Source: Nonomuraea rhodomycinica (GTDB taxonomy: Bacteria > Actinomycetota > Actinomycetes > Streptosporangiales > Streptosporangiaceae). From it: DNA of 64,000 nt. Positions 1 to 8,690 of this stretch are shown piece by piece. Every line of letters starts with the position of its first letter. Within the stretch, counting starts at the first letter, position 1. The stretch is taken from the NCBI RefSeq assembly GCF_013363995.1, contig NZ_JABWGO010000001.1, positions 1-64,000 on the forward strand, in the 5' to 3' direction. The position numbers and the translations under genes were made by a program. The notes under the pieces were generated by a model. It was given only the letters and a program-made list of their open reading frames with translations. It searched no databases and was not told where the DNA came from.

Positions 1-1
1 C

Positions 2-127
2 GTGCTGTCCCCCGGCGAGACGGCGGCGAAGTCCTTCTCCGCCGGCACGCTCGCGCGGCTGCGGGAGATCAAGCGGGCCCGCGACCCGCACAACGTGTTC
101 CGCGCGAACTACCCGGTGCTCGGATAG
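2..127 (+). CDS. FAD-linked oxidoreductase, C-terminal fragment (BBE domain)
   Basis: The window opens inside this gene; 41 codons and a TAG stop remain. The end reads RDPHNVFRANYPVLG, the usual C-terminal signature of berberine-bridge-enzyme-like flavin oxidases (RDP-x-N-x-F plus a hydrophobic tail). Members of that family oxidise alcohols, sugars or secondary metabolites with covalently bound FAD. The catalytic FAD domain lies to the left of the window, so the substrate cannot be guessed. A hairpin follows about 40 bases after the stop. A second member of the same broad family is encoded at 19332-20702. Confidence 0.75.
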   Translation: MLSPGETAAKSFSAGTLARLREIKRARDPHNVFRANYPVLG

Positions 128-169
128 CCGGCCCACGCCCTGGCCCGGCGGATCTTCCACCAGCGGTAC

Positions 170-207
170 CCGGCCCGGTGCTCATCCGTTGACAGCATCC
201 GGGCCGG
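170..207. terminator. Hairpin between convergent genes
   Basis: Arms CCGGCCCGGTGCT (170-182) and AGCATCCGGGCCGG (194-207) pair with one bulged base around an 11-base loop and are followed by TTTCTGT. The hairpin lies between the oxidoreductase ending at 127 and the minus-strand gene ending at 182, so it could stop transcription from both sides. Confidence 0.5.
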
Positions 208-1243
208 TTTCTGTCAGCGATCTGCTCTCGGGGGCGGCGTAGTGCCACAGCTGAGGCACCACCCACACGATCGCGGCGACGGTTGTCACGGCGAGCAATC
301 CGCCCATGCGGATCGTCACTTGAGGGCCGTACACGGCCGCGGCCGTCCCATGCAGCAGGTTGGCGAGCTGCGGGCCTCCGATCAGAACGACGGTGAGTGA
401 GCCCTGGATCCGGCCACGCATGGCGTCGTCGGTGTACGCCTGTGAGATCGCGTTGCGGAAGGTGCTCAGCACGAAATTCACCGCGCCGCCGAGCATGAGC
501 GCCCCCAGGGCGAGCCACAGCTGGCGAGCCGACCCGAGGATCACGACGGTTCCTCCCCAGGCGGCGGCAGCCGATGCCATCAGAGCACCGTGGTGACGGG
601 CGCGTGTGAACGTCCCCGACATCAGCCCTGCCGCGAGAACACCGGCAGGGTAGGCGGCGTAGAGCAGCCCCAGCTCCAGACCTCCTCCAGCGGGCCCGCC
701 ATAGGTGTGTTGCGCCAGCTCCGGAAGAAGCGCCACCGGCATCCCGAGAACCATCGCGGCGAGGTCCACCGCCAGCACGGCCACGAGCACCCGGTGGGCA
801 AGCAGGTAGCGGAACCCGGTGAGCACCTGTCCCAGCGCGGAAGGATGCCGTTCATGCCGTGCCGGCGCATCGTCGGACGGTGCCTTTGAGCTCGCGTCCG
901 GCGATCCGTCACGTTGCACCTGGTACGGGCCGGGCAAGATCGGCGGTAACGTGGCGACCGCCCACACGACGGTCAGCAGCGCGACGGCGTCGAGCAGGTA
1001 GAGCGTGCCCAGTCCGACCACCGGCATCAGCAGGCCCGCCAGTATCGGGCCCATGATCGACCCGGTGTGGCGGACGACCGAGCTGAGACCGTTCGCCGCG
1101 GGCAGCAGGTCGACGGGTACGAGGCGGGGCACCGTGGCGCCCATCGTCACCATGATCGCCCCGAAGGTCAGCCCTTGGCATGCCACCAACGCCAGCAGGA
1201 CGGCGACAGAACGGCTTCCCAGTGACGTCTGCGCCCACAGCAT
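182..1243 (-). pseudogene. MFS exporter, N-terminally truncated
   Basis: The 353 residues match the enterobactin-exporter-like MFS group from about TM3-TM4 onward (VPVDLLPAANGL, then SIMGPILAGLLMPVVG). They run through a cytoplasmic loop (Asp/Ser-rich, about residues 110-135) and the C-terminal helices (LALGALMLGGAVNFVL, RGRIQGSLTVVLIG). MFS proteins of this type have about 400-430 residues and 12 helices; the first two or three helices are missing. The frame stays open upstream only to a TGA at 1289-1291, which is 10 bases from the end of the next gene, and contains no N-terminal helices. The ATG at 1243 is therefore just the first available one. I read this as a gene that lost its 5' end, probably non-functional as a transporter. 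Confidence 0.7.
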
Positions 1244-1300
1244 CGCGTAGGAGCGTGTACGCGCCCAACGAACGTACAGCCGACGCCCTCAAGCGACCGG

Positions 1301-2371
1301 TCACAGCGTCACCACGTCAGCCACCACGCAAGCGATGTTGTCCGGGGCCCCCGCGTCGTAGGCCAGCCTGACCAACTCATCGAGGACCTGCTCAGGGTCT
1401 CCCGTGCCGCTCAGCACACCGCGCAGGGGCTCTGCCGCAACGACGGCGGACAGTCCGTCGGAGCACAGCAGGTAGCGGTCGCCGGCCAGGGCCGTATGCA
1501 GTGACAGGTCCGGCTGGGACTGACCCATGCCCGTGAGCGCGCGGACCAGCAAGGCGCGTTGCGGATGCGAGACGGCCTCCTCCTCGCTCAGGCGGCCTTG
1601 GTCGACCAGCGACTGCACGTAGGTGTGGTCGTGGGTGATCTGGAAGATCTCGCCATCGCGCAACAGATACGCCCGCGTGTCACCGATGTGCACCAGCGCC
1701 AGCTGGGAGCCCGACCACAGCATCGCGGTGAGCGTCGTGATCGCCTCACTGGAGGGTGCCGACCCGGTTATGTCCTGGATCGCCAGGTCGGCTTGGCCCA
1801 CCGCGTCGGCGAGCGCACCGAGAAGGTCGCCGGCGGGGATGGCCTTCGTCTCCAACGGCTTCAGCGCGTCGACGGCCGCCACGCTCGCCAGATTCCCGCC
1901 CGGCCCGCCTCCATCGGCCACCGCCAGCAACCGGGCGCCGGCGTAGGCGACGTCGTCGTTGCTCGTACGCACCAGTCCCAACTCCGACCGTGCCGCATAG
2001 CGGATCCCGATCATGGTTTCGGCGTCTTCCACGGCGCTACCCCTTCCAGACAGGTAATCGACGAGGAAAGTGGCGAGTTGCTCGCGTACGGCGGTGTCGG
2101 CCATGACCTGCGCCCAGTAGTCGGCAACCTGCTCGGCCGCCGCCTTCGGGTCGAGGTCGCACACCTGGCGGATACGGGCCAGCGGCATGCCCAGACGCCG
2201 TAACCACGCGATCAACCGGGCCCGCTCCACCTGCGTCGGATCATAGAAGCGGTACCCCGACTCGCCGTCCACCGCAGCCGGCCGGAGCAACCCGAGTTCG
2301 TCGTACAGCCGCAACGCCTTCGGCGACAATCGCGCGGCCCGGGCGAACGTCCCGATCGTCAGCAACCCCAC
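1301..2371 (-). CDS. MerR-type regulator fused to a PP2C-like phosphatase domain
   Basis: A 356-residue protein. Residues about 4-70 are a MerR winged helix-turn-helix (TIGTFARAARLSPKALRLYDELGLL, then GYRFYD and a Leu-rich dimer helix). From about 115 to the end it is a PP2C/SpoIIE-type Ser/Thr phosphatase: NDDVAYAG, then LLAVADGGGPGG in place of the usual ADGMGGH, ALVHIGDTRAYLLRDG, LLCSDGLSAVV and the C-terminal GAPDNIACVV metal-binding motif. Most metal-binding aspartates are visible. GTG at 2371 is chosen because GAGGAGG sits 7 bases before it. Such a protein could link promoter control to a phosphorylated signal; targets are unknown. It lies between two broken MFS genes, so it may once have regulated them. 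The phosphatase loop is atypical, so catalysis is uncertain. Confidence 0.8.
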   Translation of the reverse strand: MGLLTIGTFARAARLSPKALRLYDELGLLRPAAVDGESGYRFYDPTQVERARLIAWLRRLGMPLARIRQVCDLDPKAAAEQVADYWAQVMADTAVREQLATFLVDYLSGRGSAVEDAETMIGIRYAARSELGLVRTSNDDVAYAGARLLAVADGGGPGGNLASVAAVDALKPLETKAIPAGDLLGALADAVGQADLAIQDITGSAPSSEAITTLTAMLWSGSQLALVHIGDTRAYLLRDGEIFQITHDHTYVQSLVDQGRLSEEEAVSHPQRALLVRALTGMGQSQPDLSLHTALAGDRYLLCSDGLSAVVAAEPLRGVLSGTGDPEQVLDELVRLAYDAGAPDNIACVVADVVTL

Positions 2372-2581
2372 ATCAACCCTCCTCGTACCGGCCGGCACGA
2401 CCGGCACCACGATGCTGCGCCTTCACCCAAGGGCAAGGTCCATACCTCACCGCCGGCAAGGCGATCAAGAAAGAAATAGGTCATCAGCCCTGAACGGCAT
2501 CGTGCTGGTCGTGGCGAACGAGGCGCTACGCAGGCCTCTGCTCGCGGGCCAGCAGCACGCGTACGGCGCCGTATCCGTCGA

Positions 2582-3733
2582 TCATGCTGGTTCGTCTGCC
2601 GGTGTCCACGCCGTCGCCTCTCCTGAGGCGGGGTGCCGGGCCTTGCGGGGCAGCAGGGCCATCGGCGCCACCAGGACGGCGGCGGCCGGGGCGCCCCAGA
2701 ACAGGACGTCGGGGATGGCGGCGGCGGTCGCCGCCGGGCTCGGGGGCCGGCCCTGGAGCTCCCGGGTGAGGAGGGTGCTGGGGATCGCCACGCCGAGCGC
2801 CAGGCCCAGGCCGCGGACGGACACCGCGGCGGAGGTGGTGGCGGCCAGGTCCGCGGGGGAGGCCGCGTTCTGCGCGACGACCACCAGGTTCTGCATCAGG
2901 AGCCCGAACCCGACCCCCAGCACCGCGATCTCCACGGCCAGCACGGCGTACGGGGTGTCGGGGGTGAGCCGGCTCAGCAGTGCGAATCCCAGCACCGCGA
3001 CCGCCGAGCCGGCCGGCAGGTAGGGCTTGAACCGGCCGCTCGCACCGATGCGGGCGCCGGCGAGCGAGGAGACCGCCATGAACGTCAGCACGTACGGGTT
3101 GAGCGCCAGTCCCGCCTGGGTGGCCCCATGCCGTACGCGGCTTGCAGATAGGTGGGCAGGTAGACGATCGAGCCGCCGAGCAGCGCACCGAGCAGCGCCG
3201 TGGCGGGGAGGGCGACGCGCAGGGTGCGGTCGGCGAACAGCCGCGGCGGCAGCAGCGGGTTGGCCGCCCGGCGTTCCCACCACACGAACACAGCCGCCAG
3301 AACCGCCACCGCGCCGATCAGCGCCAGGATCACGCCGGACGTCCAGGCGTACGTGCGGCCGCCCCATTCGGCCGCCAGCAGCAGTCTCACCGTGGCGCCG
3401 GCGATCAGCGCGGCCCCGGGCAGGTCGACCTGGCCGTCCCCGCCTGGCCTGGGCAGCCGCAGCGCGAACGCGGTGAGCGCCATGGCCAGCAGCCCGAGGG
3501 GCAGGTTGATGGAGAAGATCCAGCGCCAGCCCCACGCGTCGGTGATCGCGCCGCCGGCGAGCGGGCCGCCCACGCTGGTTAGCGCGAAGACGCCGCCGGT
3601 GAAGCCCTGGACCCGGCTGCGCAGACGGGCCGGGTACAGCTCCGACAGCGCGATCGTGGGCAGCACGAACAGCGCTCCGGCGCCGATGCCCTGGAAGGTC
3701 CTGGCGGCGATCAGCTGGGGGATCGTCTGTGCT
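2582..3733 (-). pseudogene. DHA2-type MFS drug exporter, truncated and frameshifted
   Basis: Translation from about 3733 gives TIPQLIAARTFQGIGAGALF and ARLRSRVQGFTGGV, then GWRWIFSINLPLGLL, the hallmark of EmrB/QacA (DHA2) exporters. The frame changes near 3125-3135, from YLQAAYGMG in one frame to QAGLALNPYV in another. The C-terminal half then runs normally to a TGA at 2582. About 90 N-terminal residues (the first three helices) are absent. Upstream, the sequence switches at once to an unrelated reading frame that begins right after the HD gene. With both a 5' loss and a frameshift, this is a remnant. The single frameshift alone could be a sequencing error; the missing 5' end is not explained that way. 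Confidence 0.75.
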
Positions 3734-3739
3734 CGCGGC

Positions 3740-3817
3740 GGCTGAAGCCCGCGTCCGGGCGGAGCCGCAGGTCTCGGGGGTGACGCCGAGCTCGTGAGGT
3801 GAGCGCGCCGTCGTCAT
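3740..3817 (-). pseudogene. Possible start of an unrecognised small gene, cut off by the MFS remnant
   Basis: ATG at 3815-3817 overlaps the region just after the HD gene stop (TGACGATG) and gives MTTARSPHELGVTPETCGS followed by low-complexity residues. The reading frame then runs antisense to nothing recognisable and into the MFS remnant in a different frame. I read it as the coupled start of a small downstream gene whose body was replaced by MFS DNA. The evidence is only the start position and a plausible N-terminus. Confidence 0.3.
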
Positions 3818-3819
3818 CG

Positions 3820-4428
3820 TCAGGTGTCGAGCGGGTTGCGGGCGATGCGGTCGGCCACGCCGCCGGCCACGGACTGCGCGGCGGTGCTGCCAGGCTTGCG
3901 CGCCGCCTGTTCGTTGAAGCAGGCCATGAACTCCTTGGCCAGGTGCAGACGCGGGTGGCGCTCGAGCACCTCGCGACGCAGTTCGGCGGGGATCCGGTCG
4001 ATGTGGCGGCCGGAGATGTCCATGGCGGTGGACAGCTCCAGCAGATGGCCCTCCGGGTCCTCCTCCGCCTCGACCTCGGGCCACATGTGCCGGATGATGA
4101 TCTGCGACGCCCGTGTCCGGCGCTGCGGGGGCCAGCCCGCGCCGGCGCCGAAGACCCAGGCCACGTGGCCGCCCGCCTCCTCGAAGGGCACGGTGTGGCT
4201 GTCGAACTCCGCCACCAGGCCGATGTCGTGCAGCAGGGCCGACACGTACAGCAGTTCGGCGTCGAACGCGATGCCGTTGTGCCGCGCGTGGGCCGCCGCC
4301 CAGAGGTAGGCGCGGATGGAGTGGTTGAGCAGAGAAGGCGTGTGGTACGCCGTCGCCACCTCCAGGGCGCCGCGGCAGGCTTGGGTGTCAGGGATCAGAA
4401 GATCGTCGAACCTTACCGCTGTCATCAT
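3820..4428 (-). CDS. HD-domain hydrolase (cyanamide-hydratase-like)
   Basis: A 202-residue protein with an HD metal-binding core: NHSIRAYLWAAAHA (first His), ALLHDIGL (the HD pair) and a later Asp in TAMDISGR. The order and spacing match the small HD hydrolases related to cyanamide hydratase, single-domain cytoplasmic metalloenzymes; the real substrate is not known. ATG 4426-4428 or 4423-4425 is the start; GAGG lies just before it. The gene is 64 bases downstream of the aminotransferase on the same strand, so they may share a transcript. The C-terminus ends NPLDT at 3820 and its stop is followed directly by another ATG. Confidence 0.8.
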   Translation of the reverse strand: MMTAVRFDDLLIPDTQACRGALEVATAYHTPSLLNHSIRAYLWAAAHARHNGIAFDAELLYVSALLHDIGLVAEFDSHTVPFEEAGGHVAWVFGAGAGWPPQRRTRASQIIIRHMWPEVEAEEDPEGHLLELSTAMDISGRHIDRIPAELRREVLERHPRLHLAKEFMACFNEQAARKPGSTAAQSVAGGVADRIARNPLDT

Positions 4429-4492
4429 GTCCTCATTTGTCGGATATCGGAGGGGTGGGGTCAGGGCAACCCCCGGCGTTCGCGGCCGGTCG

Positions 4493-5650
4493 TCAGATGG
4501 CCAGGCGGAAGCGGTCGCCGAGGCCGGCGAGGCGTTCGACGGGTTCGTTGGCGAAGACCATCCGCAGGTAGTGCCTTCCGCTCGGGCCCCAGCCGTCCAT
4601 GGGGGTGGCTGCGACCTTCGCCCGGTCGAACAGGCGCTGGGACAGTTCGGAGGCCGCCAGGTCCAGGGGCCTGGTGTCGAGGAGGAGTGACCAGCCGCCG
4701 TGCGGCCGGATGACCGGGTAGGCGGCAAGCTGGTCCAGGACCGTCTCGCAGCGCCGCCGCCATTCGGCGGTGGCGGCGGCGACGTCGGCCTCGGCGTCGG
4801 GCGCGTCCAGCGCGGCGGCCACGGCCTGCTGGGCCAGGCCGACCTGGCAGACGACGTTGGTCAGACCGACGAGGCGGATGTCGGCCATGATGGGGGCGGG
4901 CCCGACGACCCAGCCGACGCGCCAGCCGATGAGCCGCAGCTCTTTGGAGGCCGAGCCGACGGTGATGGTGCGCCCGGCCAGTCCGTCGTGGGCGGCCGGG
5001 TGGCTGGGAGGGCGGCCGTCGAAGCGGATGCGTTCCATGGCCGCGTCGTAGATCAACCAGGCGTCGTGGCGTTCGCAGGCGTCGGCGAGGGCGGACCAGT
5101 GGCGTTCGTCCAGGACGAGACCGGTCGGCATCGCCGGTCCCATCATCAGGACGGCTGCCGTATCAGGCCCGACGGCGTCGGCGAGTCGTTCGGGGTCGAT
5201 GGTCCACCCGTTCGCGGTCGGCTGCGCGGGGACGAAGCGGGGGACGCCGCCCGCGAGCCGGACCCGGTTGACCAGGCCGGCGTAGACGGGGTCGCACAGC
5301 ACGACCTCCTGCCCGCCCTCCACGGTGGCGAGCAGCGTGTTGAGGATGCCGTTGAGCCCGCCGGCCACGCCGACGCACTGGGTGTCGGCGTCGTAGGCGC
5401 GCCCGGACAGGCGGCCGACGTGCGCCGCGGCGGCCGCGCGGAGCGAGCGGTGCCCGGGGAACGGCAGATAGCTGTTGGCGGAGTCGGCGTCGACGGCGGC
5501 ATGCGTGGCGGCGAGGGCGACGGCGGGCGGACGCAGGTCGGTGTCGAGATTCTCCAGCCGCAGGAACTCCGGGTCGCCCGCGGCGTCGGCCGCGTCGCCG
5601 ACGGCGTCCACACCGATGCCCGGGATGTCGCGCAACCGCGTCACCGTCAT
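4493..5650 (-). CDS. PLP-dependent class I/II aminotransferase
   Basis: 385 residues from ATG 5650. Fold-type I features appear in order: GVAGGLNGILNTLLA near residues 95-110, VLCDPVYAGLVNRVRLAGG, a dipeptide PAMPTGLV replacing the usual NP-x-NPTG loop, YDAAMERIRFDG with the PLP-ring Asp, and GSASKELRLIGWRVGW with the Schiff-base lysine. The C-terminus has the substrate-carboxylate arginine region (GRHYLRMVFANEP). It should transaminate an amino or keto acid in the cytoplasm; the substrate cannot be told. It is divergent from the XRE-cupin regulator, with a dyad at 5661-5679 between them, so that regulator is its likely controller. Confidence 0.85.
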   Translation of the reverse strand: MTVTRLRDIPGIGVDAVGDAADAAGDPEFLRLENLDTDLRPPAVALAATHAAVDADSANSYLPFPGHRSLRAAAAAHVGRLSGRAYDADTQCVGVAGGLNGILNTLLATVEGGQEVVLCDPVYAGLVNRVRLAGGVPRFVPAQPTANGWTIDPERLADAVGPDTAAVLMMGPAMPTGLVLDERHWSALADACERHDAWLIYDAAMERIRFDGRPPSHPAAHDGLAGRTITVGSASKELRLIGWRVGWVVGPAPIMADIRLVGLTNVVCQVGLAQQAVAAALDAPDAEADVAAATAEWRRRCETVLDQLAAYPVIRPHGGWSLLLDTRPLDLAASELSQRLFDRAKVAATPMDGWGPSGRHYLRMVFANEPVERLAGLGDRFRLAI

Positions 5651-5660
5651 GCCGCCTCCA

Positions 5661-5679
5661 CAGTAAGATACTTTTACTG
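5661..5679. promoter_or_regulatory. Dyad operator between aminotransferase and XRE-cupin genes
   Basis: CAGTAA (5661-5666), seven bases, then TTACTG (5674-5679): perfect 6-bp arms in the only AT-rich stretch of the 57-base divergent spacer. It is well placed for the XRE-cupin regulator to control both genes. This is read from sequence; binding is inferred. Confidence 0.5.
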
Positions 5680-5707
5680 GTACGTGCATATCACTATGCT
5701 GATACGC

Positions 5708-6253
5708 ATGGACCTTACGCAAGTGGTGGGGCAGAACGTGCACCGGCTCCGTACGGCGGCCGGGACCTCACTGGCCGACCTGGCCTCCGCCAGCGGCATC
5801 AGCAAGACCACGCTGCACGGCATCGAGCAGGGCCAGGGCAACCCGACCCTGAGCACGCTGTGGGCCCTGGCCACCGCGCTGAAGGCCTCCCTCGGCGACC
5901 TGCTGGAAACGGCTGCCACGACGGTCGAGGTGGTACGCGCCGGTGACAGCCGGCCGCAGGTCGAGGGCGACGCGGTGAGCGCGCGCCTGCTCCACCGCAT
6001 CAGGCTGCGCGGCACCGTGGAGGTCTACGACATCGCCGTCGGCCAGAACACCCAGCACTCCGACGCCCACCTGCCGGGCGTGGAGGAGTGCCTCGTGCTC
6101 ACCTGCGGACACGTCACCGTCGGACCCGGCGACTCCCTCGCCGACCTGGGCGAAGGCGACTCCATCCGGTTCGACGCCGCCCGCCCGCACCAGTACCAGG
6201 GCCACGCCGCCCACAACCGCGGCATCCTTCTCATGGTGCATCCCGACAGCTGA
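5708..6253 (+). CDS. XRE-family regulator with C-terminal cupin sensor
   Basis: 181 residues. An N-terminal helix-turn-helix (about residues 8-62: LADLASASGISKTTLHGIEQG) is followed by a cupin barrel (about 100-180: YDIAVGQNTQHSDAHLPGVEECLVLTCG, then ARPHQYQGHAAHNRGILLMV). These cytoplasmic one-component regulators bind a small metabolite in the cupin. Its neighbour on the opposite strand is an aminotransferase, so an amino-acid-like ligand is plausible but not shown. ATG 5708 starts just before the HTH; an in-frame ATG at 5696 adds four residues. Neither has a clear ribosome-binding site. Confidence 0.85.
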   Translation: MDLTQVVGQNVHRLRTAAGTSLADLASASGISKTTLHGIEQGQGNPTLSTLWALATALKASLGDLLETAATTVEVVRAGDSRPQVEGDAVSARLLHRIRLRGTVEVYDIAVGQNTQHSDAHLPGVEECLVLTCGHVTVGPGDSLADLGEGDSIRFDAARPHQYQGHAAHNRGILLMVHPDS

Positions 6254-6399
6254 GGAGAGCGTCACGGTCTGGTGGCGGCCCGCCGCCGCGGCCGGGTCGC
6301 AGGGCGGCGCCTGGTCGTCGATGACCCGGGGGTTCGTAGGGCGGGGGATGCCGGAAGGGGCCGCGACGGCGCCCGTATGTCGCGGGCTCGCGTCGACGG

Positions 6400-7518
6400 T
6401 CAGGAGGGCTGGACCTGGTCGAAGTGGGCGACGGCTTCGGCGGGGTCCGGGCTCACGAGGCGTTCCAGACCAGCCGCTGTGATCTTCGCCCATCTGCCGG
6501 CTCGTACCCACATCTGTTCCTCGAAGGCGCGCACGGCCTTGTCCAGATCAGCGGGGCCGGCGGCGATGGTCTCGGCGAGTTCGGCGCCTTCGAGCATCGC
6601 GAGGTTCGCGCCCACCCCCAAGGGCGGCATCAGGTGGGCGGCGTCGCCCAGGAGCGTCACCCTGGGGACGTGGGTCCAGGTGTGGTTCACGGGCAGGACG
6701 TACAGGGGGCGGTGGACGAAGGCGGTGCCGTGGCGGAGGAGGTCGAGGACGGGAGCGGCCCAGCCGTCGAACAGCACCAGCAGACGTGATCGCACGGCCT
6801 CGGCGTCGGCCAGGTCCAGGTTCTCGTGCCAGTCCAGCGGCGCGCGGAACCGGGCGTACACCTTGACATGGCCACCGCTGTTGCGCTGGGCGACGAGAGT
6901 CCGGTTCACGCCGTACACGGCCACGGAGCCGTCGCCGATCAACCGGGCGAGGCCGGGGTGGCGGGTGTCGACGTCGTCCAGGGAGGTCTCGACCACGGTG
7001 ATGCCGGTGTAGTGCGGCGTCACCGGCGAGACCGCGGGGCGGACCCGGGACCAGGCGCCGTCCGCGCCGATCACGAGGTCGAACGTCTCCTGCCGCCCGT
7101 CCGCGAAATGGACCCGTGCGCCCTCCCGGGTCCCCGGCACCACCTGGGTCACGCCCCGCCCCCACTGGACGTCGAGAGGGCCGAGCAGCAGGTCACGGAG
7201 GTGCCCGCGGTCGATCTCGGGATTGGCCCGCTCGTCCGGGTGGGGTCGCCAGTCGCGCAGTACGGTCCCGGCCGTGTCCAGGATGCGCATGGCCTGGCCC
7301 TCCGGACGTGACAGCGCCTCGAACTCCGCCGTCAGCCCGGCCTTGTCCAGCGCGAGCTGGCCCAGCCCTTGGTGCAGGTCGAGCGTGCCGCCCGGGGGGC
7401 GGGCGTCGGGGGCGGGATCGCGTTCGAGGATGGTGACGGGGTGGTCGTGGCGGTGCAGGACGCGGGCGAAGGTCAGGCCGGCGGGACCGCCTCCGACCAC
7501 TGCGATGCGATGTCTCAT
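6400..7518 (-). CDS. FAD-dependent monooxygenase, TetX-like
   Basis: 372 residues of the class A flavoprotein hydroxylase family. The FAD ADP-binding motif is at the N-terminus (VVGGGPAGLTFARVLHRHD), the DG motif is in VIGADGAWSRVR (about residue 155) and the second FAD motif is GDAAHLMPPLGVGANLAM (about 290-307). The overall pattern (HDHPVTILERD, PPGGTLDLHQG) is that of TetX-type enzymes, some of which hydroxylate and inactivate tetracyclines; other members act on unrelated aromatics. So resistance is only a possibility. The gene starts three bases from a strong dyad (7521-7553), suggesting repressor control, yet no repressor gene adjoins it. Confidence 0.85.
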   Translation of the reverse strand: MRHRIAVVGGGPAGLTFARVLHRHDHPVTILERDPAPDARPPGGTLDLHQGLGQLALDKAGLTAEFEALSRPEGQAMRILDTAGTVLRDWRPHPDERANPEIDRGHLRDLLLGPLDVQWGRGVTQVVPGTREGARVHFADGRQETFDLVIGADGAWSRVRPAVSPVTPHYTGITVVETSLDDVDTRHPGLARLIGDGSVAVYGVNRTLVAQRNSGGHVKVYARFRAPLDWHENLDLADAEAVRSRLLVLFDGWAAPVLDLLRHGTAFVHRPLYVLPVNHTWTHVPRVTLLGDAAHLMPPLGVGANLAMLEGAELAETIAAGPADLDKAVRAFEEQMWVRAGRWAKITAAGLERLVSPDPAEAVAHFDQVQPS

Positions 7519-7520
7519 GT

Positions 7521-7553
7521 CGATACACTGTATTGATGTGAGACGGTGTATCG
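7521..7553. promoter_or_regulatory. Perfect dyad in front of the TetX-like gene
   Basis: CGATACAC (7521-7528) and GTGTATCG (7546-7553) are exact 8-bp inverted arms separated by 17 bases. Inside the left half is a second palindrome, ATACACTGTAT (7523-7533). The dyad abuts the start of the monooxygenase and is about 105 bases before the reductase start at 7659. It has the form of a TetR or MarR operator. Confidence 0.55.
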
Positions 7554-7658
7554 CAACAGTGCGGTGTAAACATGACGGTGGGGGATGGGCGCAAAAGCGA
7601 TGAGTTTCGCGGCGTCCGGAAGTCTTACGGTCGAAGCCATGACCGAGGAGGACTTCTG

Positions 7659-8222
7659 ATGCGCAGCGTCACCTATGCGATGAGCGTCTCACTTGACGGC
7701 TACATCGTCGGGCCGGACGGCGGCTTCGACTGGACGGTGCCCGGGAAGGACGTCTTCCGCTTCTGGATCGACGAAATACGCGGCGTCGGCGTCCACCTGC
7801 TGGGGCGGCGGCTGTACGAGACGATGCTGTACTGGGAGAGCGCCGACCAGGATGCATCGCTCGACGACTCGGAGCTCGAGTGGACCGCGCTCTGGAAGCC
7901 GCTGCCGAAGGTGGTGTTCTCCACCACGCTGTCGGCGGTGCAGGGCCATGCCCGCCTGGCCTCCGGCGGCCTGGCGGAGGAGATCGAGCGGTTGCGAGCC
8001 GAGCCCGGGGAGGGCGAGATCGCGATCGGCGGCGCGACTCTCGCCGCCGAGGCGGCCGCGCTGGATCTGATCGACGAGTACCGGGCGATGGTGTACCCGG
8101 TACTGGTGGGCGGTGGCATCCCGTTCTTCGCCCGGCACGAGCGCCGGGTGGACCTCGATCTCGTCGAGACCCGCACCTTCAGCTCAAGAGTCGTCTACCT
8201 GCGCTACCGCGTGGCGCGCTGA
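7659..8222 (+). CDS. Dihydrofolate-reductase-family protein (RibD C-terminal type)
   Basis: 187 residues. The start MRSVTYAMSVSLDGYIVGPDG is the typical N-terminus of the RibD-C/DHFR-like family, followed by LLGRRLYETM, LPKVVFSTTL, GEIAIGGATLAAEA and the C-terminal EYRAMVYPVLVGGGIPFF. These are small NADPH-binding cytoplasmic reductases, usually of unknown substrate. ATG 7659 is chosen because GAGGAGG lies seven bases before it; an upstream in-frame start at 7572 lacks a ribosome-binding site. It is divergent from the TetX-like gene and may respond to the same operator. Confidence 0.85.
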   Translation: MRSVTYAMSVSLDGYIVGPDGGFDWTVPGKDVFRFWIDEIRGVGVHLLGRRLYETMLYWESADQDASLDDSELEWTALWKPLPKVVFSTTLSAVQGHARLASGGLAEEIERLRAEPGEGEIAIGGATLAAEAAALDLIDEYRAMVYPVLVGGGIPFFARHERRVDLDLVETRTFSSRVVYLRYRVAR

Positions 8223-8234
8223 TGCGCCCGCCGT

Positions 8235-8613
8235 TCATGCCTGCATGCCGCCGTCGACCGGGAGGACCGCTCCGGTGACGTACGAGGCGCGGTCAAGCGG
8301 TCGTTCCACGCGCGCGCCATCTCGGTCAGTGTGGTGCCGGGAGCGATGGCGTTGACCCGGATGCCCTCGGGGCCGTGGGTGATGGCGGCGACCTCGCCGG
8401 GCCGCCGGCCGCCCGGATCTCCTCGGTCACCGCCTTGAGCTGGTCCTCGGTGCGGGCCGCGAGCAGCAGCCAGGCGCCCTTCCGGGCGAACAGCCGCGCC
8501 GCAGCGGCGCCGATGGCGCGACCGGCCCCGGTGATGAAGGCGACTTCGCCGATGCCCTCTGGCTTCCCCGGCCCCGGCCCCGCAGGAAATCCGGGCAACG
8601 CGCGGCGCAACAT
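8235..8613 (-). pseudogene. SDR oxidoreductase remnant with two internal losses
   Basis: Three pieces of a short-chain dehydrogenase lie in order but in different frames: the N-terminal nucleotide-binding part (VAFITGAGRAIGAAAARLFA, then LLLAARTEDQLKAV), the post-catalytic part (HGPEGIRVNAIAPGTTLTEM), and the C-terminal end (ASYVTGAVLPVDGGMQA, stop at 8235-8237). The catalytic Ser-Tyr-Lys region and about 100 residues are missing. An intact SDR has about 250 residues. This is a dead gene and explains the 470 bases between the reductase and the next gene. Confidence 0.8.
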
Positions 8614-8690
8614 AGGGAACCGCTCCCGATCCGGCCCCCGGGCCCCCGTCCCTACGGTTGGCGGGACTCACCACGCAACGGGAGGCCGGT

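Noticed and set aside
3820-6253. Amino-acid-derived biosynthetic cluster (HD protein, aminotransferase, XRE-cupin)
   Set aside because: Only one clear biosynthetic enzyme is present; the set is better explained as a regulated single enzyme.
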